Shown here: positions 40,701-52,268 of the stretch, in pieces
Layout of the letters: every line of letters begins with the position of its first letter
Numbering within the stretch: the stretch's first letter is position 1
Source: Branchiostoma floridae
Taxonomy: Eukaryota > Chordata > Leptocardii > Amphioxiformes > Branchiostomatidae
NCBI RefSeq assembly: GCF_000003815.2
Contig: NC_049997.1
Coordinates: 15,665,595-15,729,594, forward strand
Length of the DNA stretch: 64,000 bases
Reading direction: 5' to 3'
The notes under the pieces: model-generated
Told to the model about the DNA's origin: nothing
The model's input: only the letters and a program-made list of their open reading frames with translations
Database searches by the model: none
Made by a program: the position numbers and the translations under genes

Positions 40701-43700
40701 CATCGCTTTTAACAAGGGAAAGGGTCAAAGGTCACCAGAATTGGAGGCGGACATGTTTAGCTACCGTCAAAAACGGGTTGAAAGTTTAAGTTGTATTTAA
40801 TTGGACTTAATTTCGCCTTCAACTTTTTTTTATATTCTGTTTAGAACTAGACATGCTATTGTTATAATGAAAAAAAATCAGACATTGAGTCAAGAAAATG
40901 TGGTTGATAATACGGTAAAACGAATTCCAATTTAAGTGGAATGGTGTGGCGTAATTGTATTTGGCCAAGAACGCAAAGACAAAATAGAGGGTAAAACCTC
41001 AATTCAAGTCTACTTTCTTCGTGATACCTTTTGTAGCTTGATAAAACATTGCCAAAACATGGGTTCCTCTGGTAGAGGAATAATTTCTACGTTCTTCACA
41101 ACTGTCTTTAATCTTCATGTACGCTTAACAAATTTATTTCTTAATTTCTTAACAGACAAAATAGAGGGCAAGTCTCCAATAAGAGTACCTGAAAAGGAGA
41201 CGATAACGTTGGAACCAGGTGAGTTAAATTAAAGATATCCTTTACGCCACTCTTTGTGATAAAATGCTGTCAAACCATGTACCACGTCAAAAAAGTCTAG
41301 TCTGTTATTTCGACCTGCTTTCCACTACTTCTAGACAAATGAAAACATTTTTGAATCAATAGTATGTGACAGATTTTAGGCTGAATTTGCATTTTTAATG
41401 GAAGAAAAGAAAGCTAAATTCAACAATAGAAAGTCGTCATTGTAAACAGTTTCAAGTCGTCTTAACTTTTAAGTCTACTTGTGTGTTTTTTTTTGCACGC
41501 AGAAAGAATAACTTCTGTGACAGAAGAGAGTCATTCGCAACCGATTCAACCTACAAAAGGTTTGTAGTAATCAATACTGGTGTAGCTATTATAACTTTTG
41601 CTATAAAATACGTAATGTAATCAAGTATTGTTTGAATGTTTATTGGTTGTTTGGATGGTTGGTCGATGGTTGTTTTTATGTATGATAATTGTTCGTTTGT
41701 TTGTTTGGTTGTTTGTTTAGTTGTTTGGTTATTTGGGAGGTTGGTTGGTTTATAGTTCGTTAGTCGGTTGGTCGGTCAGTTGGCTAATTATATGGTTGGT
41801 TGGAATTAGTTAGTTTGATGGTTGATTGCTTGACAGGAAGTTGGGTAGTAAAGAATGGTAACTCATTCTAATGGTCAAAATAGTACTTTCCTGTAACTTA
41901 AATAATTGAGTATCTAACTGTCTATTTCTTTCTTTTATCAGCAAACCTAGATGGTGTACGGTACCTCAAAGAAGCACCGAAACCCAAGCTGGCAATTTCC
42001 ATACCGACACATGATACTAGTCCACGCCCAGTTCAGAAGTTCGAACAGCAGGGCGACGAACATTCTACTACCTTCATCATAGTGAAAAAGAAGTCCAAAA
42101 TACGTAAGGAGAAAAAACGTTCAAAATCAGAACCAAGGAAGTCGAGGGTTACAATTTCTACTTCTGGCGAAACAAGCCCCTTTGAACAGCACTCACAAGT
42201 GACAACTCACTTCACCCCATTGCAACGGTCAGAAACCATCCATTCAAGCGCCCCCATGCGTAGTTACACCAACACTGCACCCCAGAAAATGTTTTCGGGC
42301 CAACTGCAAACAAGACCCAGCAAAAAGTCCCCAGAAACGTCTACACGCAGAACACAATCCCGAAGGTCAGAAACCTACAGTTCAAGCGCCCCCACGCGTG
42401 ACTACAGCAGTACTGCACCTCAAAATAATGTTATTCCTAACCAAGAGACATCAAGACCTAGAGAGGAACCTCCACGAGTGACCAAAGCCTACACGCCATT
42501 ACAGCGGTCAGAAACTATTCATTCGAGCGCCCCCTCGCGTAGCAACACCAGTACTGCACCTCCACAGCTACCCATTGCTCCACCGAGAACAAAACAAACC
42601 AGACACAGCCGGTTTCTTGAACACAGAGGAAGACCTCGTGAGCGTAAGGTCGACGGTATCAAAAACTACAAACGGATTTCCACACAACCCAGGAGGAAAC
42701 CAGTGGAAGAAATCACCGACTGGACCAAGGTAACAGTCCATCCACCAGAGAAGAAGAACCAACGAAGGAAAGAGATACCAAGAAGCCAGAGTTCCATCGT
42801 CCGTATTGTGCCTAGTACTCCTCTTAGTACAGAGGAAGGCGACTTTTTATATTGGGAGAGACCATCGCACGAAAGAGGTCCAGTCATTCCTGTATTACTC
42901 AAACCCCAAAGCAGTTACCAAGACGACAGCTCTGTAGAGCAAAAGGAAGAGATTTCCGAGATACACAGAAGCCCAAAGAGCATTCAACAAAATGGCGGCG
43001 CGGAAGCTACAACAACGAAGCAAACAAAAGCAAGGGAGACAACCCCACCTGTCCCACCGAGACGCAAACGAAGAAAGTCGAACCGTCGAGCGTCCCCGAT
43101 GTATCTCAACAACGAGTACGATTCAAGCGACGAATATACCCGAAGACCCGACGAGTACACCCGACGTCGTTCATACCGAGGCATCGTGTTAGATCGGGAG
43201 ACAGACCGTGTCGACGAAGACCCGTTGCAAGTCAGAACGTCTACAAGAATGAGAAGAGCACGGAGCCTACCAGAGGTATCAGTTGCCCGCGATGTTGAAG
43301 AGGAGAACAGACAAAACTTGAACACAGAAGCGGTACAGGAGTCGCACCGGTACGATAACCTCCTATTGGTCGGCGGCACTCGTCGAATGCTCGGGCAGCA
43401 ACGCCGAACCCAGCCGGAAATGTACGAAGATCAGACGATTGACAACAAACTGAACGTGAATCAAGAACAACTACGGGAAGAAAGATTCGCAGAATCACGC
43501 CATTCTGATGGAGATATCATCCAAGAAACGAGAGACGAATATTCTTCAAGTCCTCTCCAACTTCACTACGCCGACATCTTGAAAGAGGAGTTGATCATAT
43601 ACTACCCGCTCGACGAATTCGAAACTGATTCTAACTACTCGGCGAGTTTAAACGGCGAGACTGCATGGGCTACTGAGGATACAGCTTTCGTGGCTCCATC

Positions 43701-44391
43701 CGAGGAACCAGTATTTCATACCGCCGATATTCTGAGGGAAGAAATGGTCGTATACGTGCCAGAGGAAGAGCTTGTAGAAAATGAGGAAGTTCAGAGAAGT
43801 CCAAATTCGCGATATGACAATGGAATTCCACATATAAATGCTGGACATGTATTTGAAGAGTATATTCATAATCACACCAGATCAGAAGAATCTCTTGATC
43901 GGTTAACTGGATCGTACGTATCTTCTGTAAACGTTGGAAATGAGTCGGAACCGCGTGCAAGTCACAGAGGACCGTTAGAAACAGATTACGTCAAAATGTC
44001 ACGGAAAAACTCGCGAGAATCAGCGAGTGACGAGACCCAGAATGCAGCAGGCACTCACGTCGGCCTTTTCACTGATTATGTCAAAATGTCTCGGAAAAAC
44101 TCGCGAGAATCAATGAATGACGAGACCCAAGATGCAGCAGGTACTCAAGTCGGCTTTTTCACCCGAGTTCCAAGAAAGGATCGAGAGGGCGGCAACGCTG
44201 AATCGGACGACGTTTTTGAAGAGGCCAGGTTTAGGCGACTGGGTTTGCAGAAGAAGGCTGCAAGTGTTAATCGCGAAGATAGCTTGAGGAAGAAGACGGT
44301 GTCGTTTTCTGAACAGCCCATAGTCATCCCGTCAGATGACAACCAAGAGAGTGAAGTAGCGGAGTACTATGTTGACGCAATGCTGTGGTAA
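37783..44391 (+). CDS. Death-domain protein with long phospho-motif-rich tail
   Basis: Five exons: 37783-37828, 38958-39194, 41156-41218, 41503-41559, 41942-44391, totalling 2853 nt (950 residues). All four introns are phase 1 with GT-AG ends; a TGA lies in frame upstream of the ATG. Residues ~16-94 (exon 2) form a Death domain: VQTSWKILAMELGQTLDEI, then KVPDQCRKSLDWWRLM and VPNLVRALRNCRLDWVAG, with the conserved Trp and LA..LG core. The rest is basic and Ser/Arg/Glu-rich, probably disordered: three RSETIHSSAPxR...TAP repeats (~200-330), two ADILKEELIIY-like repeats (~678 and ~735), and two 30-residue repeats with TDYVKMSRKNSRES (Tyr 817 and 847). YVKM fits the YxxM consensus bound by PI3K p85 SH2 domains. 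A cytoplasmic adaptor role in death or immune signalling is inferred. I do not recognise an orthologue. Confidence 0.82.
38478..38820. mobile_element. hAT-like MITE with CAGTGCTCGAAATAC ends
   Basis: TIRs CAGTGCTCGAAATAC / CAGGGCTCGAAATACCCACT; both flanks read TACTT. The interior has CAGGTTGC/GCAACCTG repeats. In intron 1 of the Death-domain gene. Confidence 0.7.
39221..39308. mobile_element. Minimal 88-bp hairpin copy of the AAGTAAATTTTATGGATGACATC family
   Basis: Almost nothing but the two TIRs (GGCCACAGCTAGTAAATTCT... and ...ATAAAATTTACTTGCTGTGGCC) around a GAGAGTGCGCGCGCGG loop. It starts 26 bp after the exon 2 donor of the Death-domain gene. Confidence 0.8.
39857..39963. repeat. GC-rich foldback hairpin
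   Basis: Inner arms 39876-39902 and 39918-39944 (TTAGCGCTCCGGGGAGTTT / AAACTCCCCGGGGCGCTAA) and outer arms CCTGCCCGCCG / CGGCGGGCATG, around a 15-nt loop. The surrounding 39760-40030 is also unusually GC-rich for this region. Confidence 0.75.
40979..41010 (+). pseudogene. Partial duplicate of Death-domain gene exon 3
   Basis: An AAAG followed by ACAAAATAGAGGGTAAAACC closely resembles the start of exon 3 at 41156 (CAG then ACAAAATAGAGGGCAAGTCT), and encodes DKIEGKTSIQV against DKIEGKSPIRV, in the same open frame 177 nt upstream. No good donor follows, so it is probably a relic rather than a functional exon. Confidence 0.5.
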
Positions 44392-45204
44392 ATAACAGCA
44401 ACAAAATGAAACAACAAACAACAACAGCAGCCAGTACCATGCAAGCATGGGGATAAAAAAATGGGACACTGACCGCACATATCATAAAAACATTGATTTG
44501 CCCATTATATGCATTGTAAGTCCATATGTCAATGAAGATTAGACAGCAAGGCTGTGGCATCGTTTTCGTAATGGCCTAAAAATCAGAAGTGCTGGATTTG
44601 AATTCTGATATACTTAGATAAACCCTCCTCGGCTAAACAAATGGATCATGATCTATAAATAGTAAAGTAAATTAAAGTAATACACAGAATATGATAATGT
44701 GCAATAAAGACAATCAAATAACTAACGGTCTGAATTGATAAAAGGTAATAAAAGTAATGCATGGTGCATATTAACAATGCAATAAGGAGAAATAATGGTA
44801 TAAATTTATGTAATAATGAACAACATATATTATGTAGTTATTTCACTTGGTGTAGGTAATTCATCAGTATATTTACACTTCAGTACAGAGATTGTCAAGT
44901 TCTTAAAGGAGGAGCAATATTATTGTACATAGTAACACATACAAATTTTCAAATACTTCTAGCCCATCATTTAGTGATACAGATCCGGATCTTTAACTAA
45001 CTTACTGATGAAATGCGTAACTTTGTAACTTTTGAATGCTTACACATCAAGTCGAGATGAAAAAAAGGGCTATATCATCGGACTGCATGGATTTGTGCTA
45101 TCGGGCGCAAATATTCTGGTATGTTTATGGACAAGTAATGTAACCACATAATTACACTACACGATCAAACGCCTACAAAATGTCGTAAGGTCATGTTTAT
45201 TCGC

Positions 45205-45675
45205 TTAGGCCACAGCAAGTAAATTTTATGGATGACATCAGCGCGCGCATTAATTTTCGCCTGATTTCAGAAAACAAAACAAGATTTTTTTTCTTCTGCA
45301 GGGATGGTCAACATGACGATAAAGTACCAAAATAAGCAAATACATTGTGTTGTAGCCTAATAATTGTACTTGTAGAAGTGACACTCGCGAGGTACCCAGG
45401 ACTGTAGTTGTAGAAATGAAACTTATTGGATAGTTGTAAAAGTGACACCATTATGGAAGCTATGTGTGTGGTTACCAACTCTGGAATGAATGCCTTGTTG
45501 GCTCTGATACCATGTTTTGTCCCTTTAATTCTATGATCACAACTTTATGGTGCCTATTTTTCAAAATGTAGCCATCTTGTTTTTTTTCACCCATCTTGTT
45601 TTTTTTCGCCCTATCGCACTATTTTTGCAGTCTGCAGAGGATGTCATCCATAAAATTTACTTGCTGTGGCCTTAT
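45205..45675. mobile_element. Foldback MITE, AAGTAAATTTTATGGATGACATC family
   Basis: Full-length copy: left end TTAGGCCACAGCAAGTAAAT, right end ATTTACTTGCTGTGGCCTTA. The interior contains AACAAGATGGCTACATTTTG-like blocks and a TTTTTTTCGCC(C)TATC stretch also present in the copy at 59098-59556. Confidence 0.8.
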
Positions 45676-45878
45676 ACGGATGTAGTGCTTTAATTCATCT
45701 CTGTAAAAGAACGCCGTACTGTAAATCGTACAAAGCAGCTGCAAAATGAGTAGAAGGAAATAAAACCATTGGAAAACGTATGCTAACGTTAATGTTGTAC
45801 GAAGCCATAGAAAAAGATGTGAAAGAACAAAGATGAAGAATTTATTGTTTGGTACACCATGCCCTCCTTGAGTGTTAA

Positions 45879-46238
45879 CCCTATCCAGACCGGGCTTTTT
45901 GGGGATACCTGGGACCGGGGGGGGGGGGGGGGCTCTTTTGACCCCCCCTTCGTAATTTCAAAACGGCTTAAGTTACGATCACCAAATTTGGAGGGGATGA
46001 TGTACTACTCAAGTTTCATATATTCTGTAAGTTTTGTATCGTTATGAAGTAATATGACGTAATTATGACGTCATAATGTCATATTTTAGGCTAAAATCGT
46101 CTACATATGAAATTTCCGCTATACTTAAAGGAATTCAAGAAAACGATGACTATTAAGGTTATCGTATTGGTGTCTAAGTCTGCCAAAACTTTTGTTGCCA
46201 ATGACGACGACACTGACGCCAATATGACGTAGATAGGG
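45879..46238. mobile_element. piggyBac-like MITE
   Basis: A 360-bp element beginning CCCTATCCAGACC and ending TATGACGTAGATAGGG, flanked by TTAA at 45875-45878 and 46239-46242, the strict target site of piggyBac elements. The interior has TATGACGTAATTATGACGTC repeats. No transposase. Confidence 0.75.
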
Positions 46239-46654
46239 TTAAGGCATTTGTTTAACCTTCATGATCATTAGATTTCATAATGAAGAAAAATTTCTTTTTT
46301 TTCGCACACTGGTAGTTGTGGGATTCCCGACGATGTCATCCATATAATAGAATTATCATGGCATTATTGAAGTATGTAGAATATGCGTTGTGGCTATGTA
46401 AGTTCTATTAAAACAGTTTCATTGCTAGCACAATGATCTAAAAATGACAAAAAAACAACATACAGTAATCCTATAGGCTTTGCCTATGGGTTATTCAGAA
46501 CTGTCCAAATACTGTAAGAGCGATCAAACATCAAAGTCTATGCAGGTCATATAGGTAAACATTGTAAAATTACGAAGAAAATTCCTTCATAGACCTTCAA
46601 ACTAATGTTATGGAAACATATCACATGATTGTGAGGAGACAAAAAAGTCAATAC

Positions 46655-46853
46655 ATACTGTAAATGCAGAATCGTTCGCGATAGTTTTAAGTTCGCGGTT
46701 TTTTGCGGTGGCCACTTCACCGCGAACTTAAAACCACCGCGAACATTTATCCACTGTATTATGTGGCTACAGCCTAAGGCGCTACCGCGAACTACATTTT
46801 CCCGCTACCGCAAAATTAACTTCCTGCGAAAACAAATGCATTTACAGTGTATG
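46655..46853. repeat. Foldback repeat rich in CCGCGAAC
   Basis: Outer arms ACTGTAAATGCAG / TGCATTTACAGT and inner arms TTTAAGTTCGCGGT / ACCGCGAACTTAAA. No coding potential. Confidence 0.65.
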
Positions 46854-47146
46854 CACCAGGTCCAGGTAATATAAACATTGACAGTCAGCTAACCATGCAC
46901 AGAGATCCCGGATATGTTAAAAAGAACAACACGTCAGTTGTCTGAGGGGCCGATCACTAGTTCATCCAAAAGAAGAAGTGTTACAGCTGCACTACATTAT
47001 ACAACAGCAATTGCATTCCATAGATTCTCAAGCTTTTAACGAGTTAAGATATTGCGTTTGTGCCAGTTTGCACCTGTAGACTATGAAGTAAGCGATGTTT
47101 GTATAGTCTTGATATGTGTATAGCGGTTGGTCCCGTTCATACAGGG

Positions 47147-47152
47147 TATAAA
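47147..47152 (+). promoter_or_regulatory. TATA box of the acidic secreted-protein gene
   Basis: GGGTATAAACACG, about 120 bp upstream of the ATG at 47271; spacing suits a ~90-nt 5' UTR. Confidence 0.5.
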
Positions 47153-47270
47153 CACGTACGCACCATATACATTTAGTCATAACCACCTGACTATTCCCTT
47201 AGACGGGTACCTGACTATCTCTCCAAAACATTTTTGAAGTCAAAGAAGACGAACGAATCTGCCTCAAAAA

Positions 47271-49133
47271 ATGAGGAGCGTTGTAGCTTTTGCAGCGGTT
47301 GTGCTGTTGGTACAATTTCTGGTACCGACCTCTGCTTTGTTTTTCCGTCATCGCCGTGAGCTCCCTGACCGCTTCGGCAAGATATTCCAGCGGGTGAAGA
47401 AAGATATCCACCGCCCCGTGGAGAAGAAGAGTCTCGCTGACCCCTTCGAGGAATTTCTGACGCCGAAAAGAAGGAGCTTCCGCAGCCTGTTCGACACGCG
47501 CGTGAAGAGAGATCTCCACCCGACCACGAATAATCTTCCCTCCGACCCCTTCGCCGAATTTGTCAAGCGGAAGGAAAGAAGCTTGGGTGGCTTGTTTGAC
47601 GGCTTGTTCGACGTTACCGATTTCATTAACAAGGTTGTGGAGGAAGAGAAAGAGATGCTGGAGGCGGAGCAGGAAATGATGGAGAACGGAGACTTTGAAG
47701 TAGTCGAGAACACTTCTCGCGAGGAAGACGTCGGCAGTGGCGAGAAGGTCATCGTACACGAAGAGGTACTCCAAGACAAGAAAACCGGCATGTCCGTCGT
47801 AATAGATGAAATCAGTATGGATGGGGAGGAATATGGAGACCTATTCTCGTCCGAAGAGTCGTCTGACTGCGACGAAAAGGTAAAAATATTTCTATTACCC
47901 CCCTCACATTAGGCGCGATTCGATCGGACGACAAGTCTGCGAGCTCTAATCTACGAGGAGGCATGACCCTGATGCCGACGAATAACTGGCAGAGTTCCCC
48001 CTTCCCGACAGAGTCATGCTTCGACGAGCAGCATTTCTGGCGGGGGAGTGGTTAGCTGTCATCCTGTTTACAGAATTGATGGGTTGTGCTAGGGCTACAC
48101 CTAGTAANNNNNNNNNNNNNNNNNNNNNNNNNNNNNNNNNNNNNNNNNNNNNNNNNNNNNNNNNNNNNNNNNNNNNNNNNNNNNNNNNNNNNNNNNNNNN
48201 NNNNNNNNNNNNNNNNNNNNNNNNNNNNNNNNNNNNNNNNNNNNNNNNNNNNNNNNNNNNNNNNNNNNNNNNNNNNNNNNNNNNNNNNNNNNNNNNNNNN
48301 NNNNNNNNNNNNNNNNNNNNNNNNNNNNNNNNNNNNNNNNNNNNNNNNNNNNNNNNNNNNNNNNNNNNNNNNNNNNNNNNNNNNNNNNNNNNNNNNNNNN
48401 NNNNNNNNNNNNNNNNNNNNNNNNNNNNNNNNNNNNNNNNNNNNNNNNNNNNNNNNNNNNNNNNNNNNNNNNNNNNNNNNNNNNNNNNNNNNNNNNNNNN
48501 NNNNNNNNNNNNNNNNNNNNNNNNNNNNNNNNNNNNNNNNNNNNNNNNNNNNNNNNNNNNNNNNNNNNNNNNNNNNNNNNNNNAGTACTAGATGCGTGTG
48601 TTTGTTTGTATGTACATGTATGGCATTGTACGTGCGTGCATTTGTGTCTTAAGTATACATCTGGAGAACAAGCATGTTCCAATAGTACAATGACACGTAA
48701 ATTCATATAGCAGTACATATGGCAGTATTAAGAATTATATCATGTACACTATGAAGGCGTTGACTGTGGTTTGTAATTGGAAAATATATTGTAATTCTGT
48801 ATCAAAGTCTGGTACAATATAACGCCTTTGTTAATGAAAACATGCATGTGTAACAGGATGTCACATGACTATATGTCGATACCTTCTGTTGTCAAAATAT
48901 ATAATACAAGTTAGGGGCCTTAACCTTTGACCTAGCTCACGCTATGCATTCGCATTGCAAATTGTGAATGTGCGTGTGTATGTGTGCGTGCATATATGTC
49001 TGTGTGTTTGTGTGTGTGTGTGTCTTGCCTTCAAAATGTATTTTTTTTTATTTCTTTTCGTGTGTATGTATGCGTCTGTAGTTGTGTGTGTGTTTGTGAG
49101 AGTGTGTGTGTGTGCCAATGTTTATGCGCACCC

Positions 49134-49168
<35 letters not shown>

Positions 49169-49876
49169 CGCGCAACACAACGTACCTATTCTTTTATACT
49201 ATGAATCTAGTACATGATATTATACAGTTACCTACCTACCTAGTTTGTGCAGAACATTTATATACATGTAGTTAACCTATAGAAAATTTTCCTCCAGAAG
49301 CCACCCAAAGAGATCACGAAGAGGGACGTCAGCGGAGCCGAAGAATACAAGATGGCGGACGACGACGGTGTCCTTGAGCAGTTCAACGACTGGGTAAAGG
49401 AAATTCTTGGAATGTCCGACCCGATGTTTGGACACGACACCGAAGATTACCCGGAAATGGCCGACGACAGCGCGGAGGAGCCCGACGATGATCCGGAAAT
49501 GACCGATGAGATCCCGAACACTTCCGAAGCCGAACCCGAAGATGACGGCTTTATGGAATTCCTTGCCGAAATAAATGAGCTGGTGAGAGATGAAGTCTTC
49601 GGCTCCGATGAATCTGAGGAATCCGATGAAATGGAAATCCCGAACATTCCCGAAGTCACCGAAGCCGACGATAATCCGGAAATTACCGATGATATCCCGA
49701 ACACTCCTGATGCGACCGAAGCCGAAGACGACGGCTTTAAGGAATTCCTTGCCGATCTAAAGGAGCTGATAAGAGAGGAAGTCTTCTCCAACGACGATTC
49801 TGAGGAATCCGATGAAACCATCGAGGAAGATTTCCCTGACGACACCCTTAAGTTCGAGCCTTTTCGTGAAGATTAG
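47271..49876 (+). CDS. Secreted acidic precursor-like protein, two visible exons
   Basis: Exon 1 is 47271-47879 (203 codons, donor AAG|GTAAAA); the last visible exon is 49298-49876 (acceptor TTTCCTCCAG, stop TAG). Both junctions are phase 0; further exons could hide in the gap at 48108-48583. Residues 1-23 are a signal peptide ([19 protein letters not shown]). A duplicated unit follows: [19 protein letters not shown] and [19 protein letters not shown], with dibasic sites (KRR, VKRD, RHRR) like prohormone convertase sites. The last exon is extremely Asp/Glu-rich and contains two ~30-residue repeats ([20 protein letters not shown] and [20 protein letters not shown]) each followed by SEESDE. No family recognised. 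It could be a peptide precursor or an acidic, perhaps calcium-binding, extracellular protein; both are guesses. Confidence 0.7.
48108..48583. other. Assembly gap (476 N)
   Basis: N run inside the intron of the acidic secreted-protein gene; reading frames crossing it are artefacts. Confidence 0.99.
48961..49172 (+). repeat. (TG)n-rich low-complexity tract
   Basis: Interrupted TG repeats ending in a pure (TG)n(CG)n run at ~49134-49172. The Val/Cys-rich open frames over it are compositional. Confidence 0.9.
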
Positions 49877-50494
49877 TTAAAAGCCATACAGTCCACTAAG
49901 CCCGTAATAACGTAACGTGGCAAGAAAGCGATAATGCAAAAGAAAAATGGCTAAAATTTTGTTAAATTGCAATTCGCCGTAGTAATTGCGTCCCTTGCTT
50001 ACAGCGCTTAGCTTATGACCTAAAGGATTATGCTCACAATATGCAAGGATGTTAAAATCCTGCTACTAATATTAACTACATATCTAGTAAATGGAATCAG
50101 TATAGGCCAATATCATGTGCAATACACAGACACCGCTATATTGCAATATAAGTAGTTAACTGGAACTTTGGAAAATACGATTGCTAATATAATGTAATAA
50201 ATATGATAAGCATATCATGTGCAATACATAGTGAGAACAATTCAACGTAGGTAAATTTGAAATGGCTAAGGCTAGTCAATATGATATAATACTAGTAGAA
50301 GCTTAAGAATCTCAGCATACGAACTGTCTTTGCTTATATTTAGTGCTGCATCTTAAATTCAGATCTGGCAATCTGAAATATGATGAAATGTCACTAGAAA
50401 GGATATCTATTGCAATAAAGAACGCTTCTGTAGAATGCATTATTTGTCTGTCTGAAGTCTTTCAAATATATAGCTGTATCATTTTTTATAACAG

Positions 50495-50804
50495 GTCTGG
50501 TACTCATGTGCCTACAAGAGAGATCCTTGTGGGCAACAAATTCAAGATGGCGGACGGAAACAGTGTCCTTGAGAAGTTCAACAAGTGGTTCAAGGACGTT
50601 CTTGGCATGACCGACCTGACGAATGGAAATGAGGACAAGTGCTCGGAGACCGACAACAACCCGAATATAAACGACGGCATCCCTGACTCCACCGAAACCG
50701 CACACGATGAGAACGATGACGACTTTGATTTTGAGCTCGAGGACTTTAGCTATAAACGCGCACAAATTACAGAGCTTTCAAGTGAAAATGAGATCCTACA
50801 CTGA
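50495..50804 (+). pseudogene. Diverged duplicate of the last exon of the acidic secreted protein
   Basis: After an acceptor-like TTTTTTATAACAG the frame encodes EILVGNKFKMADGNSVLEKF and NKWFKDVLGMTD, clearly related to [27 protein letters not shown] in the exon at 49298. The copy is shorter (stop TGA at 50802), has one of the acidic stretches, lacks the two 30-residue repeats and joins in a different phase (needs 2 nt before it) from the phase-0 original, so it could not simply replace it. It may be a relic or part of a separate small gene. Confidence 0.65.
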
Positions 50805-52160
50805 ACAAAAAGATGAGATGAATTATTTTACCACACTCTCAATGGTACAAAATCATAGCCCAAAATTAAAATTGTAGAGTACTAGCTTTACGTTTACCAC
50901 TCCGAGTATGGAAGTACTGTGATGATATATATATTCAACATCACGTGCATTACGCTCAAAATTCATACTTACTTCTATGTCCTAGAAGTTTTTTTGTCTT
51001 TTTTTCCAGACTTCTTCATAGATACACTAGTTCTAAGAAATAAGTAATAAAATGAACTATTACTATATATAGGAAGTTGAAAAAGAAATATTGAACAATA
51101 CTCTAAAAATAATCCTGAAATATTTAGTTGTATTTGAATGACATCATTCCTAAATATAATTGGAGACATATACCAGTCGTATATTTGTTCAATAATAGTA
51201 TATCTGTAATGTATACCTGATAAATCGCATCAAGGCGTAACATACTAACTGACGACCACAGGCTACATATCCGGACAGATGTATTTTGATTACTCATACC
51301 AAGAAGGCCCCCTTTTATTTTTCAATAAGTGCGATGGGTTCTTTAACGTGTTCGAAATGTAACTCTCCTCAAACACGGGACTTCATTTCAACGTCCTATC
51401 TGAGGTACGTCGGTAACCAAAGCTAGATACTAATATTCACCTGAGCGAAGTGAGTAAATAAGAGTACAGTGGCTTTCCCAAGGTCACAAATGTCGGGAGT
51501 ACTTGACTCGAACAACAGGGTACTCAAACTCGAGACTCACAGCCTGTCATTTCTTTGGTCGGCGCTAGGAGTGTCACAGTGAAAAATAACACTGACAAGC
51601 TATGGGCGAGCAGATAAATGTGAAAATTCATAATAAAAAAATCTTATGTTAAATAGTTCATCATAATGATTTGGTTTAATGATTGAATTGTGCATCCATT
51701 GGTTAGCGTAATGCATTGTGGGTAACATGTCAAAGTTGAAGGCCCCCTGAGACAAAAACAAAACATCTCAGAGTCTGTACATTTACCAAACATGGTATAT
51801 ACGAAAGAACTCCTAACAATTTAGAGGCCATCATGTGTGACATATCAATAGAGTAGGGAACCGGATGTAACCAACCGGAAGGAAGAAATAGAGATCATCT
51901 TTCGAGCTGAGAAAGACTGTGGAAGTAACGCCTCCACAGAATAAACAAAAACACATTGGGTCAATGACCGCTGAAAGCAACAACTCAAATGTAAACATCG
52001 TATCATATTTCACATTTCAAGGTCAAGTCGAGTCAAAACGTGTATTGTTTACTCAAATACAAAAATACTCTTCGGGGGTACTTCGAATGAGAGCACCGGA
52101 TATGCCACGTCATACAAACTCGTGGTTTCGATAATGACGTAGCTACTTCCTGTGTGATCT
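50805..52160. other. Intergenic region
   Basis: No gene seen. About 51240-51590 looks like a dispersed repeat (GCGATGGGTTCTTTAACGTG, ACTCAAACTCGAGACTCACAG), judged by its style only. Confidence 0.4.
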
Positions 52161-52170
52161 CTATATATTG
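52161..52170 (+). promoter_or_regulatory. TATA box of the cysteine-rich secreted-protein gene
   Basis: CTATATATTG followed by GCGCAGCG, ~100 bp upstream of the ATG at 52269. Confidence 0.55.
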
Positions 52171-52268
52171 CGCAGCGTAAACGCTGGTAAATCATAAGAA
52201 CATCTTACGGGGTCCATGCTACATCCGTATTGAAAGGCCTTTGTGTGCTTTTACCTCGTGCTTAAATC

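Larger units (their letters stand above)
44392..47146. other. Intergenic region with several TIR elements
   Basis: No gene seen. A poly(A) signal AATAAA at 44703-44708 probably serves the Death-domain gene. Elements at 45205-45675, 45879-46238 and 46655-46853 are listed separately. Confidence 0.5.

Noticed and set aside
48016-48718. Long open frames spanning the N run on both strands.
   Set aside because: They are mostly unknown bases; gap artefacts.
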